Position numbers and translations under genes: made by a program
Shown here: positions 20,033-29,968 of the stretch, piece after piece
How the letters are laid out: the number at the start of each line of letters is the position of its first letter
Numbering within the stretch: the first letter of the stretch is position 1
Notes under the pieces: model-generated
Told to the model about the DNA's origin: nothing
What the model saw: the letters and a program-made list of their open reading frames with translations, nothing else
Database searches by the model: none
Assembly: GCF_002117935.1 (NCBI RefSeq)
Contig: NZ_BDJE01000017.1
Location: 158,785 to 222,784, forward strand
Length of the DNA: 64,000 nt
From: Nocardioides sp. PD653-B2
Lineage (GTDB): Bacteria > Actinomycetota > Actinomycetes > Propionibacteriales > Nocardioidaceae
Direction of reading: 5' to 3'

Positions 20033-20463
20033 GGCGGCTGCTCGTGGCCGCGCTCCTGGTCCCGCTGCTGTCCGGCTGCGGCGGGGACCCGAAGGACGAC
20101 TACTGCGACGCGGTCAAGGACCACCAGACCGAGCTCAGCGACATCGTGTCGACCGGCAAGCCGGACGCCCTGATCAACGCGCTCGACATCTTCCACGACC
20201 TCCAGGACAAGGCGCCCGGCGACATCACCGACGAGTGGCAGCAGGTCGTCGGCCGGATCGAGGCGCTGCGCGACGCGCTGGACGACGCGGACGTCGACCC
20301 GGCGACGTACGACCGCGACAACCCGCCGGAAGGGGTCACCGCCGAGCAGCAGGCCCGCATCGACGCCGCTGCGAAGGAGCTGGGCAGCGGGACGACGCTG
20401 CGCGCCCTGCAGGACCTGGGCCAGCAGGCCCGCGACGTCTGCAAGACTCCCCTGACCCTCTGA
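20029..20463 (+). CDS. Putative lipoprotein
   Basis: This 144-residue protein has a short signal peptide (MRRLLVAALLVPLLSGC) ending in a lipobox LLSGC, so Cys17 should be lipidated. The rest is mostly helical and acidic, with two further cysteines (DYCDAV and RDVCKTP) that may form a disulfide. No function is recognised. It is translationally coupled to pyrF by a 4-bp overlap, the last gene of the pyr operon; the link to pyrimidine metabolism may be only transcriptional. Confidence 0.75.
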   Translation: MRRLLVAALLVPLLSGCGGDPKDDYCDAVKDHQTELSDIVSTGKPDALINALDIFHDLQDKAPGDITDEWQQVVGRIEALRDALDDADVDPATYDRDNPPEGVTAEQQARIDAAAKELGSGTTLRALQDLGQQARDVCKTPLTL

Positions 20464-20482
20464 TCGTCCGGCGCGACTTCGA

Positions 20483-20512
20483 TTGCTGCCCGATGAGGGT
20501 TCTGACTAGTGT
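20483..20512 (+). promoter_or_regulatory. Candidate promoter for mihF
   Basis: TTGCTG (20483-20488) and TAGTGT (20507-20512) are spaced by 18 bp, giving a start near 20519 and a short leader with a GAAGGAC ribosome-binding site before the GTG at 20557. Confidence 0.45.
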
Positions 20513-20556
20513 GACCTCTCACCGGTTCCACCCGACCACCAGAAGGACCTGCGCAC

Positions 20557-20877
20557 GTGGCTCTGCCCCCGCTCACCCCCGAACAGCGCCAGGCGGCTCT
20601 CGACAAGGCCGCCGCCTCCCGTCGGGAGAGGGCCGAGGTGAAGAACCGGCTGAAGAACTCCGGTGCGTCCATCGTCGACGTCCTCCAGGAGGGCCAGCGC
20701 AACGAGGTCATCGGCAAGATGCGGGTGGTCGACCTGCTGCAGTCGATGCCGGGTCTCGGGAAGGTCCGGGCCCGTCAGGTCATGGAGCGGCTCGGCATCG
20801 CCGAGAGCCGCCGGGTGCGGGGCCTCGGCACCAAGCAGGTGGCGGCCCTCGAGAAGGAGTTCGCCGCGCGTGACTGA
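20557..20877 (+). CDS. mihF: Actinobacterial integration host factor (nucleoid-associated protein)
   Basis: This 106-residue protein matches mycobacterial/streptomycete [22 protein letters not shown], then a helix-two-turn-helix core ([25 protein letters not shown]) and the basic RRVRGLG. It binds DNA without strict sequence preference, compacts the nucleoid and influences replication and gene expression. The GTG start at 20557 follows GAAGGAC. The next gene, gmk, starts within its last codons, a conserved arrangement. Confidence 0.95.
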   Translation: MALPPLTPEQRQAALDKAAASRRERAEVKNRLKNSGASIVDVLQEGQRNEVIGKMRVVDLLQSMPGLGKVRARQVMERLGIAESRRVRGLGTKQVAALEKEFAARD

Positions 20878-21457
20878 CGCGCAGCCCGCCTCCACTCCTG
20901 AGCGGCGCTCGCGTCTCGTCGTCCTGGCCGGGCCCACCGCGGTCGGCAAGGGCACCGTGGCCGACGACGTACGCCGCCACCACCCCGAGGTCTGGATCTC
21001 GGTGTCCGCGACCACCCGCCCGCCGCGGCCGGGGGAGGAGAACGGCGTCCACTACTGGTTCGTCTCCGACGAGGAGTTCGACCGGATGATCGCCGAGGAC
21101 GACCTGCTCGAGTGGGCGGTGGTCCACAAGGCGGCTCGCTACGGCACCCCCCGACAGCCCGTCGACCTGGCGCTGGCGTCCGGTCGTCCGGCGATGCTCG
21201 AGATCGACCTCCAGGGCGCGCGCCAGGTGCGCACGACGATGCCGGACGCCCTGTTCGTGTTCCTCAAGCCCCCGTCGTGGGACGAGCTGGTCCGCCGCCT
21301 GGTCGGCCGGGGCACCGAGACCGAGGAGGAACGCACCCGCCGGCTCGCCACCGCGCGCGAGGAGCTGGCGGCCGAGCCGGAGTTCGACGTCACCATCGTC
21401 AACCACGAAGTTCACGCTGCAGCCGACCAGTTGGTATCGTTGATGATGCTCGACTAG
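20870..21457 (+). CDS. gmk: Guanylate kinase
   Basis: This 195-residue enzyme phosphorylates GMP to GDP with ATP. It has a P-loop ([11 protein letters not shown]), the GMP-binding [13 protein letters not shown] and [10 protein letters not shown], and [13 protein letters not shown]. The lid region and C-terminal helix are of normal length. The GTG at 20870 overlaps mihF by 8 bp. The common NGHLYGT segment is HKAARYGT, a minor variation. It is part of the mihF-gmk-rpoZ-coaBC cluster. Confidence 0.96.
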   Translation: MTDAQPASTPERRSRLVVLAGPTAVGKGTVADDVRRHHPEVWISVSATTRPPRPGEENGVHYWFVSDEEFDRMIAEDDLLEWAVVHKAARYGTPRQPVDLALASGRPAMLEIDLQGARQVRTTMPDALFVFLKPPSWDELVRRLVGRGTETEEERTRRLATAREELAAEPEFDVTIVNHEVHAAADQLVSLMMLD

Positions 21458-21501
21458 AGCCATCCGCTCGATCCAGTCCCAACACCTTGTGAGGCTTACG
21501 C

Positions 21502-21831
21502 GTGTCTGCCCCCAACATCGCCGCCGAGGGCGTCACCAACCCCTCGATCGACGACCTGCTCACCAAGACGGACAGCAAGTACAAGCTCGTCCTCTACAGC
21601 GCCAAGCGCGCCCGGCAGATCAACGCCTACTACTCCCAGCTCGGCGAGGGCCTGCTGGAGTACGTCGGCCCGCTGGTCGACACCCACGTCCAGGAGAAGC
21701 CCCTCTCGATCGCGCTGCGCGAGATCAACGAGGACCTGCTGACCTGCGAGGACATCGACCCGGCCGAGATCGCTGCCGAGGAGGCCGCGGCCAAGGCCGC
21801 CACCGCCGACGGCTTCGCCGCGAACGAGTGA
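21502..21831 (+). CDS. rpoZ: RNA polymerase omega subunit
   Basis: This 109-residue protein aids assembly and folding of the RNA polymerase beta' subunit. The family core is [32 protein letters not shown], followed by [15 protein letters not shown]. An Ala/Glu-rich C-terminal tail follows. It starts with GTG at 21502, 44 bp after gmk. The order gmk-rpoZ-coaBC is conserved in actinobacteria. Confidence 0.96.
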   Translation: MSAPNIAAEGVTNPSIDDLLTKTDSKYKLVLYSAKRARQINAYYSQLGEGLLEYVGPLVDTHVQEKPLSIALREINEDLLTCEDIDPAEIAAEEAAAKAATADGFAANE

Positions 21832-21835
21832 TCCG

Positions 21836-23092
21836 CTGACCACCAGCACCTTCCACGAGGCCGTTTCCCCGTCGGGGAAGCGGCCCCGTGTCGTTCTCGG
21901 GGTCTCCGGGGGGATCGCGGCCTACAAGGCCTGCGAGCTGCTCCGGCTGTTCACCGAGTCCGGCCACGACGTCACCGTCGTCCCCACCGCCGCGGCGCTC
22001 GAGTTCGTGGGCGCACCGACCTGGGCGGCGCTGTCCGGCAAGCCGGTCTCGACCGAGGTCTGGAGCGACGTCCACGAGGTCCCGCACGTCCGGATCGGCC
22101 AGGCGGCCGACCTGGTGGTCGTGGCCCCCGCGACCGCCGACCTGATGGCGAAGGCGACCCACGGCATCGCCGACGACCTGCTCACCAACACCCTGCTGAC
22201 CGCCCGCTGTCCCGTCGTCTTCGCGCCGGCCATGCACACCGAGATGTGGGAGCACGCCGCCACCAGGTCCAACGTGGCCACCCTGCGCGAGCGCGGGGTG
22301 CTGGTGATCGAGCCGGCCGAGGGCCGGCTCACCGGCAAGGACACCGGCAAGGGCCGGCTGCCCGAGCCGACCGAGATCCTCGACCTGTGCCGCGAGGTCC
22401 TCGCCCGCGGCGCGGTGGCGCCCGATCTCGCCGGCCGGCACGTCGTGGTCTCCGCGGGCGGGACCCGCGAGTACCTCGACCCGGTCCGCTTCCTCGGCAA
22501 CCGCTCGTCCGGGCTCCAGGGCTACGCCCTCGCCCGTGCTGCGGCCGCCCGCGGCGCCGAGGTGACCCTGATCGCCGCCAACGTCTCCCTGCCCGACCCG
22601 GCGGGCGTCAAGGTCGTCCGGGTCGAGACGACCGCCCAGCTGCGCCAGGAGGTCGTCGCCTCCGCGGCCTCCGCCGACGCCGTCGTGATGGCCGCGGCCC
22701 CCGCCGACTTCCGGCCCGTCAGCGTGAGCGACGCCAAGATCAAGAAGGCTGCCGATGGGTCGGCGCCGTCGATCGTGCTGACCCAGAACCCCGACATCCT
22801 CCACGAGATCAGCACCGACCGGGCCCGCCCGGGCACCGTGATCGTGGGGTTCGCCGCCGAGACCGGCGACGACACCGGGTCGGTGCTCGACCTGGCCCGC
22901 ACCAAGCTCGCCCGCAAGGGGTGCGACCTGCTCGTGGTCAACGACGTGAGCGGGGGAGCGGTGTTCGGGAGCCCCGACAACGAGGCCGTGATCCTGGGTG
23001 CCGACGGCGCCGCTGTGGAGGTGCCGCGCGGCTCCAAGGGCGCGCTCGCCCACGTCATCTGGGACGAAGTCATCTCCAGGCTGCAGGATTGA
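21836..23092 (+). CDS. coaBC: Bifunctional phosphopantothenoylcysteine decarboxylase / phosphopantothenate-cysteine ligase
   Basis: This protein of about 418 residues performs two CoA biosynthesis steps. The CoaC flavoprotein half opens RVVLGVSGGIAAYKA and contains APAMHTEMWEHAAT. The CoaB half has GGTREYLDPVRFLGNRSSG and MAAAPADFRP. No ATG, GTG or TTG exists in frame upstream of the first beta strand. The first in-frame ATG/GTG-type start (22007) would delete the FMN-binding core. The most likely start is therefore CTG at 21836 (LTTSTF), 5 bp after rpoZ; this start is inferred. The ribosome-binding site is weak. Confidence 0.93.
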   Translation: MTTSTFHEAVSPSGKRPRVVLGVSGGIAAYKACELLRLFTESGHDVTVVPTAAALEFVGAPTWAALSGKPVSTEVWSDVHEVPHVRIGQAADLVVVAPATADLMAKATHGIADDLLTNTLLTARCPVVFAPAMHTEMWEHAATRSNVATLRERGVLVIEPAEGRLTGKDTGKGRLPEPTEILDLCREVLARGAVAPDLAGRHVVVSAGGTREYLDPVRFLGNRSSGLQGYALARAAAARGAEVTLIAANVSLPDPAGVKVVRVETTAQLRQEVVASAASADAVVMAAAPADFRPVSVSDAKIKKAADGSAPSIVLTQNPDILHEISTDRARPGTVIVGFAAETGDDTGSVLDLARTKLARKGCDLLVVNDVSGGAVFGSPDNEAVILGADGAAVEVPRGSKGALAHVIWDEVISRLQD

Positions 23093-23099
23093 GACCAAC

Positions 23100-23116
23100 G
23101 TCCCGCGATTCGGGAC
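23100..23116 (+). terminator. Small hairpin between coaBC and metK
   Basis: GTCCCG-cgatt-CGGGAC is a perfect 6-bp stem with a 5-nt loop shortly after the coaBC stop codon. No U-tract follows. It may reduce read-through into metK or be part of its leader; no SAM riboswitch-like structure was recognised in this 72-bp gap. Confidence 0.35.
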
Positions 23117-23164
23117 GGCAGATATCGTGAGCGCCACACCCCTACACGAACGGGAGCAACAGCT

Positions 23165-24355
<1,191 letters not shown>

Positions 24356-24364
24356 CCGCACGGC

Positions 24365-24395
24365 GGTCGAGGAAGGCTGCGCAACCTCCTCGACC
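24365..24395. repeat. Palindromic repeat in the metK-priA gap
   Basis: GGTCGAGGA (24365-24373) and TCCTCGACC (24387-24395) are perfect inverted copies around a 13-nt loop containing CTGCGCAACC. Just upstream GACCGC-acg-GCGGTC (24354-24368) forms a second hairpin. Both follow the metK stop, so the region probably also terminates metK transcription. The sequence type matches the GGTCGAG palindromes noted in pyrD. Confidence 0.55.
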
Positions 24396-24435
24396 ACCGG
24401 GAGCACCGTCGACGCTCGCTGGTAGACATCTGCCC

Positions 24436-26478
24436 ATGACCCCACCCCCCGAGGAGCAGCCCGAGCTGCTCCCGGGCATGGTGCGGGCGACGGTCAAGGC
24501 GTCCCAGGCGAAGGCGAAGGCCACCCGCGCGAAGAAAGCCGCGGAGGCCGAGCCGGCGGCCGTCGACCCGGTCGCCCGGGTGCTGGTCGACGTGCCCCTC
24601 GCGCACCTCGACCGGCCCTTCGACTACACGGTCCCGGCGGCGATGGCCGACGACGCCGTGCCGGGTGCGCGGGTCAAGGTGCGCTTCGCCGGCCAGGACG
24701 TCGACGGCTACGTCGTCGAGCGCGCGGCCGGGTCCGACCACGCCGGCCGGCTGGCGCCGCTGCGCCGGGTGGTCAGCGCCGAGCCGGTGCTCGCGCCCCA
24801 GGTGGCCGCGCTCAGCGCCGACCTCGCCGAGCGCTACGCCGGCACCCGCTCCGACGTGCTCCGCCTCGCGATCCCGGCCCGGCACGCGACCACCGAGAAG
24901 CAGCCCTCGGCCCCGGCGCCCGGCTTCACCCGCGACGTGGCGGCCGGCGAGACCGCCTGGGCCGGCCACGAACCGGGTGTGGCGTTCCTCCGTCACCTCG
25001 CCGACGGCGGCGAGCCGCGGGCGGTCTGGGCGGCCGCGCCGGCCACCGACTGGCCGGCGCTCGTGGCCCACGCCGTTGCCGCGGCGTACGCCGCCGGGCG
25101 CGGCGCGCTGGTCTGTGTCCCCGACGGGAAGGACGTGGCGCGCGTCGACGCTGCGCTGACGGCGGTCCTGGGGCCGGGTCACCACGTCGCGCTCACCGCC
25201 GACTCCGGGCCGGCGCGCCGCTACCGCGACTTCCTCGCGATCAGCCGCGGCGCCCGGCGGGTCGTGGTCGGCACCCGCGCGGCGAGCTTCGCCCCGGTGC
25301 GCGACCTGGGCCTGGTGGTGATCTGGGACGACGGCGACGACCTCCACGCCGAGCCGCGCGCGCCCTACCCCCACACCCGCGAGACGCTGCTGCTGCGCGC
25401 CGAGCGCGAGCGCACCGCGACCCTGGTGGGCGGCTTCGCCCGCACGGTGGAGGGGGAGTACCTCCTCCGCACCGGCTGGGCCCGCGAGCTGAGCCCGTCG
25501 CGCGACGAGGTGCGCCGGCGTGTCACCGTGAGCATCGCGGGGGGCTCCGACGCCGACCTGCGCCGCGACGTGCACGCCCGGGCGTCCCGGATCCCGAAGC
25601 AGGTCCACGACGCCGTCCGCGACGCGTTGACCGCCGGATCGGTGCTCGTGCAGACGCCGCGGCTGGGCTACGTCACCTCGCTCGCGTGCGAGCGGTGCCG
25701 GACGCCGGCCCGTTGCTCGGCCTGCCAGGGCCCGCTGGCGCTGCGCGGGCCGACCACCCCGCCCGCGTGCCGCTGGTGCGGCACGGTCGCCGAGGCGTGG
25801 GCGTGCGCCGAGTGCGGCCACCGCGGGCTGCGCGCACCCGTGCTCGGCGATGCGCGGACCGCCGAGGAGCTGGGCCGGGCCTTCCCGAACACCCCGGTGC
25901 GCACCAGCTCCGGCGACTCGGTCGTGGCGACCGTCGACGCGTCGCGCCAGATCGTGGTGGCGACGCCGGGCGCCGAGCCGGTGGCGGCCGAGGGCTACGC
26001 CGCCGTCGTGCTGCTCGACGCGTGGCTGCTGCTCTCCCGGATCGACCTGCGCGCGGGCGAGGAGGCGCTGCGGCGCTGGCTGAACGCCGCCGCCCTGGTG
26101 CGCCCCGGTGGCCGGGTCGTCGCGGTCGGCGACCCCGCCCACCCGGCGCTCCAGGCACTCGTGCGCTGGGACCCGGCCGGCTTCGCGGCCCGCGAGACCA
26201 GCGAGCGCGTGGAGGCCCACCTGCCACCCGCGAGCCGGCTCGCGACCATCACCGGCGAGCCGGGTGCCGTCGACGACGCGCTCACCCTGCTGTCGGCGCC
26301 CGCCAGCGCGGAGCTGCTCGGGCCGGTGCCGCTCGCCGACGAGGAGTGCCGGGTGGTGGTCCGGGTGCCGCGCGCGCAGGGCCCGGAGCTGTCGCGGGCG
26401 CTCGGGGAGCTGCAGCGGCTGCGGTCGGCCCGCAAGCTCGACGCCGTACGGATCCAGGTCGACCCGCAGTCGCTCTAG
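24436..26478 (+). CDS. priA: PriA-like primosomal protein N' without helicase motifs
   Basis: This 680-residue protein has the PriA N-terminal DNA-binding domain (VARVLVDVPLAHLDRPFDYTVP) and the zinc-binding region with eight cysteines (about residues 417-460: CERC, CSAC, CRWC, CAEC). The Walker A (GxTGSGKT) and DEAH motifs are missing; the equivalent regions read PDGKDVAR and WDDGDD. Actinobacterial PriA proteins are known to lack helicase motifs, so it may act as a structural replication restart factor. A TAGACA -10-like hexamer ends 7 nt before the ATG, suggesting a leaderless transcript. Confidence 0.88.
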   Translation: MTPPPEEQPELLPGMVRATVKASQAKAKATRAKKAAEAEPAAVDPVARVLVDVPLAHLDRPFDYTVPAAMADDAVPGARVKVRFAGQDVDGYVVERAAGSDHAGRLAPLRRVVSAEPVLAPQVAALSADLAERYAGTRSDVLRLAIPARHATTEKQPSAPAPGFTRDVAAGETAWAGHEPGVAFLRHLADGGEPRAVWAAAPATDWPALVAHAVAAAYAAGRGALVCVPDGKDVARVDAALTAVLGPGHHVALTADSGPARRYRDFLAISRGARRVVVGTRAASFAPVRDLGLVVIWDDGDDLHAEPRAPYPHTRETLLLRAERERTATLVGGFARTVEGEYLLRTGWARELSPSRDEVRRRVTVSIAGGSDADLRRDVHARASRIPKQVHDAVRDALTAGSVLVQTPRLGYVTSLACERCRTPARCSACQGPLALRGPTTPPACRWCGTVAEAWACAECGHRGLRAPVLGDARTAEELGRAFPNTPVRTSSGDSVVATVDASRQIVVATPGAEPVAAEGYAAVVLLDAWLLLSRIDLRAGEEALRRWLNAAALVRPGGRVVAVGDPAHPALQALVRWDPAGFAARETSERVEAHLPPASRLATITGEPGAVDDALTLLSAPASAELLGPVPLADEECRVVVRVPRAQGPELSRALGELQRLRSARKLDAVRIQVDPQSL

Positions 26479-26636
26479 TGCCGCGTGCCACGAGCAGGTG
26501 CCTCGGCGTCGTGCTCCTCGCCCGCCCGGAACGGAGGCGACTCGGTCCACGCTCGACGGACCTGTGACGACCTCCGCCCGCGGTTCCCTAGACTGGCGTC
26601 TCGCCCTCCAGGGCCACCACCAGCGCAAGGAGTCCC

Positions 26637-27182
26637 GTGCCCATCCAGCCGATCCGCCTGTTCGGAGACCCGGTGCTGCGCAAGCCGGCGCTGGAGGTGG
26701 TGGACTTCGACAAGGAGCTGCGCCGACTGGTCGAGGACCTCACGGACACGATGCTCGACGCGCCGGGCGCGGGCCTCGCGGCGCCGCAGATCGGGGTCGG
26801 CCTGCGCGCGTTCACCTGGCACGTCGACGGCGAGGTCGGCCACCTGATCAACCCCCAGCTCGACCTCTCCGACGAGATCCAGGACGGACCCGAGGGGTGT
26901 CTCTCGCTCCCCGAGCTGACCTACGACTGCCGACGCGCGCTGTCGGTCGTCGCGCGCGGGTTCGACATGTACGGCGAGCCGGTCACCGTCTCCGGCTCCG
27001 ACCTGCTGGCCCGCGCGATCCAGCACGAGACCGACCACCTCGACGGCGTGCTCTTCATCGACCGGCTCGACACCGCGGCCCGCAAGCTGGCGATGCGCGA
27101 GATCCGGGAGTCGGACTGGTTCGGCCTCGAGCAGCCGCAGGTGCGGGTCAGCCCCCACGCGACCAACGGTCTCGGTCTCTAG
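26637..27182 (+). CDS. def: Peptide deformylase
   Basis: This 181-residue metalloenzyme removes the formyl group from nascent proteins. All three motifs are intact: [18 protein letters not shown] (metal-binding Cys) and QHETDHLDG (metal-binding histidines and catalytic Glu). The GTG start at 26637 follows AAGGAG. It lies 4 bp before fmt, the enzyme that adds the formyl group. The 158-bp gap before it holds a TAGACT -10-like box at about 26589 but no gene. Confidence 0.96.
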   Translation: MPIQPIRLFGDPVLRKPALEVVDFDKELRRLVEDLTDTMLDAPGAGLAAPQIGVGLRAFTWHVDGEVGHLINPQLDLSDEIQDGPEGCLSLPELTYDCRRALSVVARGFDMYGEPVTVSGSDLLARAIQHETDHLDGVLFIDRLDTAARKLAMREIRESDWFGLEQPQVRVSPHATNGLGL

Positions 27183-27186
27183 GGTC

Positions 27187-28125
27187 ATGCGCGTCGTCTT
27201 CGCCGGCACCCCCGAGGTCGCCGTACCGGCCCTGGACGCCGTCGCGGCGTCCTCCCACGAGCTGGTCGGCGTGGTCACCCGCCCGGACGCGCCGTCGGGA
27301 CGTGGCCGCAAGCTGGTCGCGAGCCCGGTCGCGCAGCGCGCCGAGGAGCTGGGCGTCCCCGTGCTCAAGCCGGACCACCCGCGCGACCCCGACTTCCAGG
27401 CGGCGCTGCGTGCGCTCGAGCCGGACTGCTGCCCCGTCGTCGCCTACGGCGCGCTGCTCCCGCAGTCGGCCCTCGACATCCCGCGGCACGGCTGGGTGAA
27501 CCTGCACTTCTCGGCGCTGCCCCACTGGCGCGGGGCCGCGCCCGTCCAGCACGCGATCTGGAACGGCGACGAGGTCACCGGTGCGACGACCTTCCGGATC
27601 GTGAAGGAGCTCGACGCCGGCCCGACCTTCGGGCTGATGACGGAGCGGATCCGCCCGACCGACACCGCGGGCGACCTGCTCGAGCGGCTCGCCGAAGGTG
27701 GCGCCGGCCTGCTCGTGCTGACCCTCGACGGTATCGAGGACGGCTCGCTCGAGGCCCGCCCCCAGCAGGTCGACGGAGTCTCGTTCGCACCGAAGATCCA
27801 GGTCGAGGACGCCCGGGTCGACTGGCGCCGCCCAGCGATCGTGATCGACCACCAGGTCCGCGCCTGCACGCCGGCGCCGGGCGCGTGGACGACGCTCGAC
27901 GGCGAGCGGTTCAAGGTGGGGCCGGTGACCGTGACCGACCAGCGGCTCGAGCCGGGGGTGCTCGAGGTGGGCAGGGACCAGGTGCTCGTCGGCACCGGCA
28001 CCCAGGCGGTGCGGCTCGGTGACGTCCAGGCGTTCGGGAAGAAACGGATGCCGGCCGCCGACTGGGCCCGGGGAGTTCGGCTTGCGACGGGTGTGACTTT
28101 TGATGCGGGTTCCGGTGAAAGCTGA
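27187..28125 (+). CDS. fmt: Methionyl-tRNA formyltransferase
   Basis: This 312-residue enzyme formylates initiator Met-tRNA with 10-formyl-tetrahydrofolate. Motifs include [16 protein letters not shown], the folate-site [19 protein letters not shown] (SLLP-like segment SALP) and the conserved Asp in the [10 protein letters not shown] region. The C-terminal tRNA-binding OB-fold has normal length. It is adjacent to def (gap 4 bp), the usual pair. Confidence 0.96.
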   Translation: MRVVFAGTPEVAVPALDAVAASSHELVGVVTRPDAPSGRGRKLVASPVAQRAEELGVPVLKPDHPRDPDFQAALRALEPDCCPVVAYGALLPQSALDIPRHGWVNLHFSALPHWRGAAPVQHAIWNGDEVTGATTFRIVKELDAGPTFGLMTERIRPTDTAGDLLERLAEGGAGLLVLTLDGIEDGSLEARPQQVDGVSFAPKIQVEDARVDWRRPAIVIDHQVRACTPAPGAWTTLDGERFKVGPVTVTDQRLEPGVLEVGRDQVLVGTGTQAVRLGDVQAFGKKRMPAADWARGVRLATGVTFDAGSGES

Positions 28126-28144
28126 CTTCCGGATCGATACCGTC

Positions 28145-28555
28145 ATGACCATGAGCCGCCCGGCGCGTGCAGACGACATCGACGAGATCTGCATGGCGTT
28201 GCCCGAGGTCGAGCTCGGGACGTCGTGGGGTGACCGACCGACGTACAAGGTGCGGGGCAAGGGCTTCCTGCTCTACCGGATGCCGCACCGGACCGCCGTC
28301 GACCCGGTGACGGGGGAGATGTACGACGACCTGCTCGTCATCACCACCCCGGACGCCGCGGAGAAGCAGGCCCTCGTCGACGACGAAGGCTCACCGTTCT
28401 TCACCATCGACCACTTCCGCGGCTACAACGCGGTCCTGGTCCAGCAGTCCCGTCTCGGAGAGATCGAGCGCGAGGAGCTGGCCGAAATCATCACCGACGC
28501 CTGGGCCACCAAGGCCCCCAAGACCCTCGTGAGGAAGTTCTTCGAGGATGGCTGA
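28145..28555 (+). CDS. MmcQ/YjbR-like DNA-binding family protein
   Basis: This protein of about 136 residues has the YjbR/CyaY-like fold. It starts ADDIDEICMALPEVELGTSWGDRPTYKVRGKGFLL and ends with ELAEIITDAWATKAPKTLVRKF, both typical of MmcQ/YjbR proteins. Function is unknown; a DNA-binding role is only presumed from the family name. Start choice is between ATG 28145 and ATG 28151. It overlaps rsmB by 8 bp, suggesting coupling to the fmt-rsmB group. Confidence 0.78.
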   Translation: MTMSRPARADDIDEICMALPEVELGTSWGDRPTYKVRGKGFLLYRMPHRTAVDPVTGEMYDDLLVITTPDAAEKQALVDDEGSPFFTIDHFRGYNAVLVQQSRLGEIEREELAEIITDAWATKAPKTLVRKFFEDG

Positions 28556-29942
28556 CCCCCGGCCACGGGGGCCTCAGCAGGGCAGGCGGGCTGCTGCGTC
28601 CCGTCCGTCCGTCGACCCCGCTCGTCTGGCAGCTCTCGACGTCCTCAAGGCGGTGCGGGTCGACGGCGCCTACACCAACCTGGTGCTGCCCGCCGTGATC
28701 CGTCACCACGGGCTCACCGGGCGCGACGCGGCGTTCGTGACCGAGCTGGCGTCCGGCACGATCCGGCGCCGCGGCACCTACGACGCGATCATCGCCGCCT
28801 GCGCGGACCGCCCCCTGAACAAGATCGAGGCCAAGGTGCTCGACGCGCTGCGCCTCGGCACGCACCAGCTGCTGTCGATGCGGGTGCCCTCGCACGCCGC
28901 CATCAGCACCACGGTCGACCTGGTGCGGGCGAAGGTGAGCTCGGGCGCCGGTGGCTTCGCCAACGCCGTGCTCCGCCGCGTGGACGAGCAGGGGCTCGCG
29001 GAGTGGATCGGCCGGGTCGCGCCGGATCCCCGGGTCGCTCCGACCCGCTTCGCCTCGATCGCCTACAGCCACCCGCGCTGGGTGGTCGACGAGCTGCGCA
29101 GCGCCGTCGGCGCCGACGAACTCTACGACCTGCTCGCCGCCGACAACGAGCCCCCGCTGGTCACCCTGGTCGCCCGGCCGGGCCGCTCGACCCGCGAGGA
29201 GCTCCCGGGCGAGCCGACGCCCTACTCGCCGTACGGCGTGATCCTCCAGGGTGGTGACCCGGGTGAGGTCGCCGCCGTCTCCGAGGGTCGTGCCGGTGTC
29301 CAGGACGAGGGGTCCCAGCTGGTGGCCGTCGCGCTGGCGGCAGCCGAGGTCGAGGGCCGCGACGAGCTGTGGCTGGACCTCTGCGCCGGGCCGGGTGGCA
29401 AGGCCGCGCTCCTGGCCGGGCTCGCTGCGCAGCAGGGGGCGGGCCTGGTGGCCGCCGAGCGGCAGCCGCACCGCGCCAAGCTGGTCCAGCGCTCGTTGAA
29501 GGGCGCGGCCGGGGTGGCCGGCCTGGTCGCCTCCGACGGGACCGCCCCGCCCTTCCTGCCCGGCACCTTCGACCGGGTCCTGGTCGATGCGCCGTGCACC
29601 GGGTTGGGTGCCCTGCGTCGACGGCCGGAGGCGCGCTGGCGACGTCGTCCCGACGACCTGCTCAGCCTGGTCCTCCTCCAGCGGCGGCTGCTGTCCGCGG
29701 CGCTCGACCTCACGCGGCCCGGCGGCGTGGTGCTCTACGCGACCTGCTCGCCGGTGATCTCGGAGACGAAGGGGGTCGTCGCCTCGGTGCTCGACACCCG
29801 GCGCGACGTCCGGCTCGAGGATCTCGGTCCGCTGCTGCCCGGCGTGCCCGACTGCGCGGGTCCGGTCCCCGGCACCGTGCAGCTCTGGCCGCACCGGCAC
29901 GGCACGGACGCGATGTTCATGGCGCTGCTGCGCAGGGTCTGA
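28548..29942 (+). CDS. rsmB: 16S rRNA cytosine-C5 methyltransferase RsmB-like
   Basis: This 464-residue protein has an N-terminal NusB-like RNA-binding domain (about 20-150) and a C-terminal Rossmann SAM methyltransferase domain. The SAM motif is LDLCAGPGGKAALLA. The two catalytic cysteines are in DAPCTGLGALRRRPE and YATCSP, as in RsmB/NOL1/Sun enzymes that methylate C967 of 16S rRNA. It forms a translation-related cluster with def and fmt. The ATG at 28548 overlaps the previous gene by 8 bp. Confidence 0.94.
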   Translation: MADPRPRGPQQGRRAAASRPSVDPARLAALDVLKAVRVDGAYTNLVLPAVIRHHGLTGRDAAFVTELASGTIRRRGTYDAIIAACADRPLNKIEAKVLDALRLGTHQLLSMRVPSHAAISTTVDLVRAKVSSGAGGFANAVLRRVDEQGLAEWIGRVAPDPRVAPTRFASIAYSHPRWVVDELRSAVGADELYDLLAADNEPPLVTLVARPGRSTREELPGEPTPYSPYGVILQGGDPGEVAAVSEGRAGVQDEGSQLVAVALAAAEVEGRDELWLDLCAGPGGKAALLAGLAAQQGAGLVAAERQPHRAKLVQRSLKGAAGVAGLVASDGTAPPFLPGTFDRVLVDAPCTGLGALRRRPEARWRRRPDDLLSLVLLQRRLLSAALDLTRPGGVVLYATCSPVISETKGVVASVLDTRRDVRLEDLGPLLPGVPDCAGPVPGTVQLWPHRHGTDAMFMALLRRV

Positions 29943-29956
29943 GGATCGCCACCCCC

Positions 29957-29962
29957 TAGATT
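29957..29962 (+). promoter_or_regulatory. -10 box for a leaderless transcript (LigD-type polymerase)
   Basis: TAGATT ends exactly 6 nt before the ATG at 29969, and no ribosome-binding site precedes the start. This is the usual arrangement for leaderless actinobacterial mRNAs. Confidence 0.55.
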
Positions 29963-29968
29963 GGGCGC

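Noticed and set aside
23093..23164. Possible SAM riboswitch before metK
   Set aside because: The gap is only 72 bp and none of the conserved SAM riboswitch core segments are visible; only a small hairpin is present.
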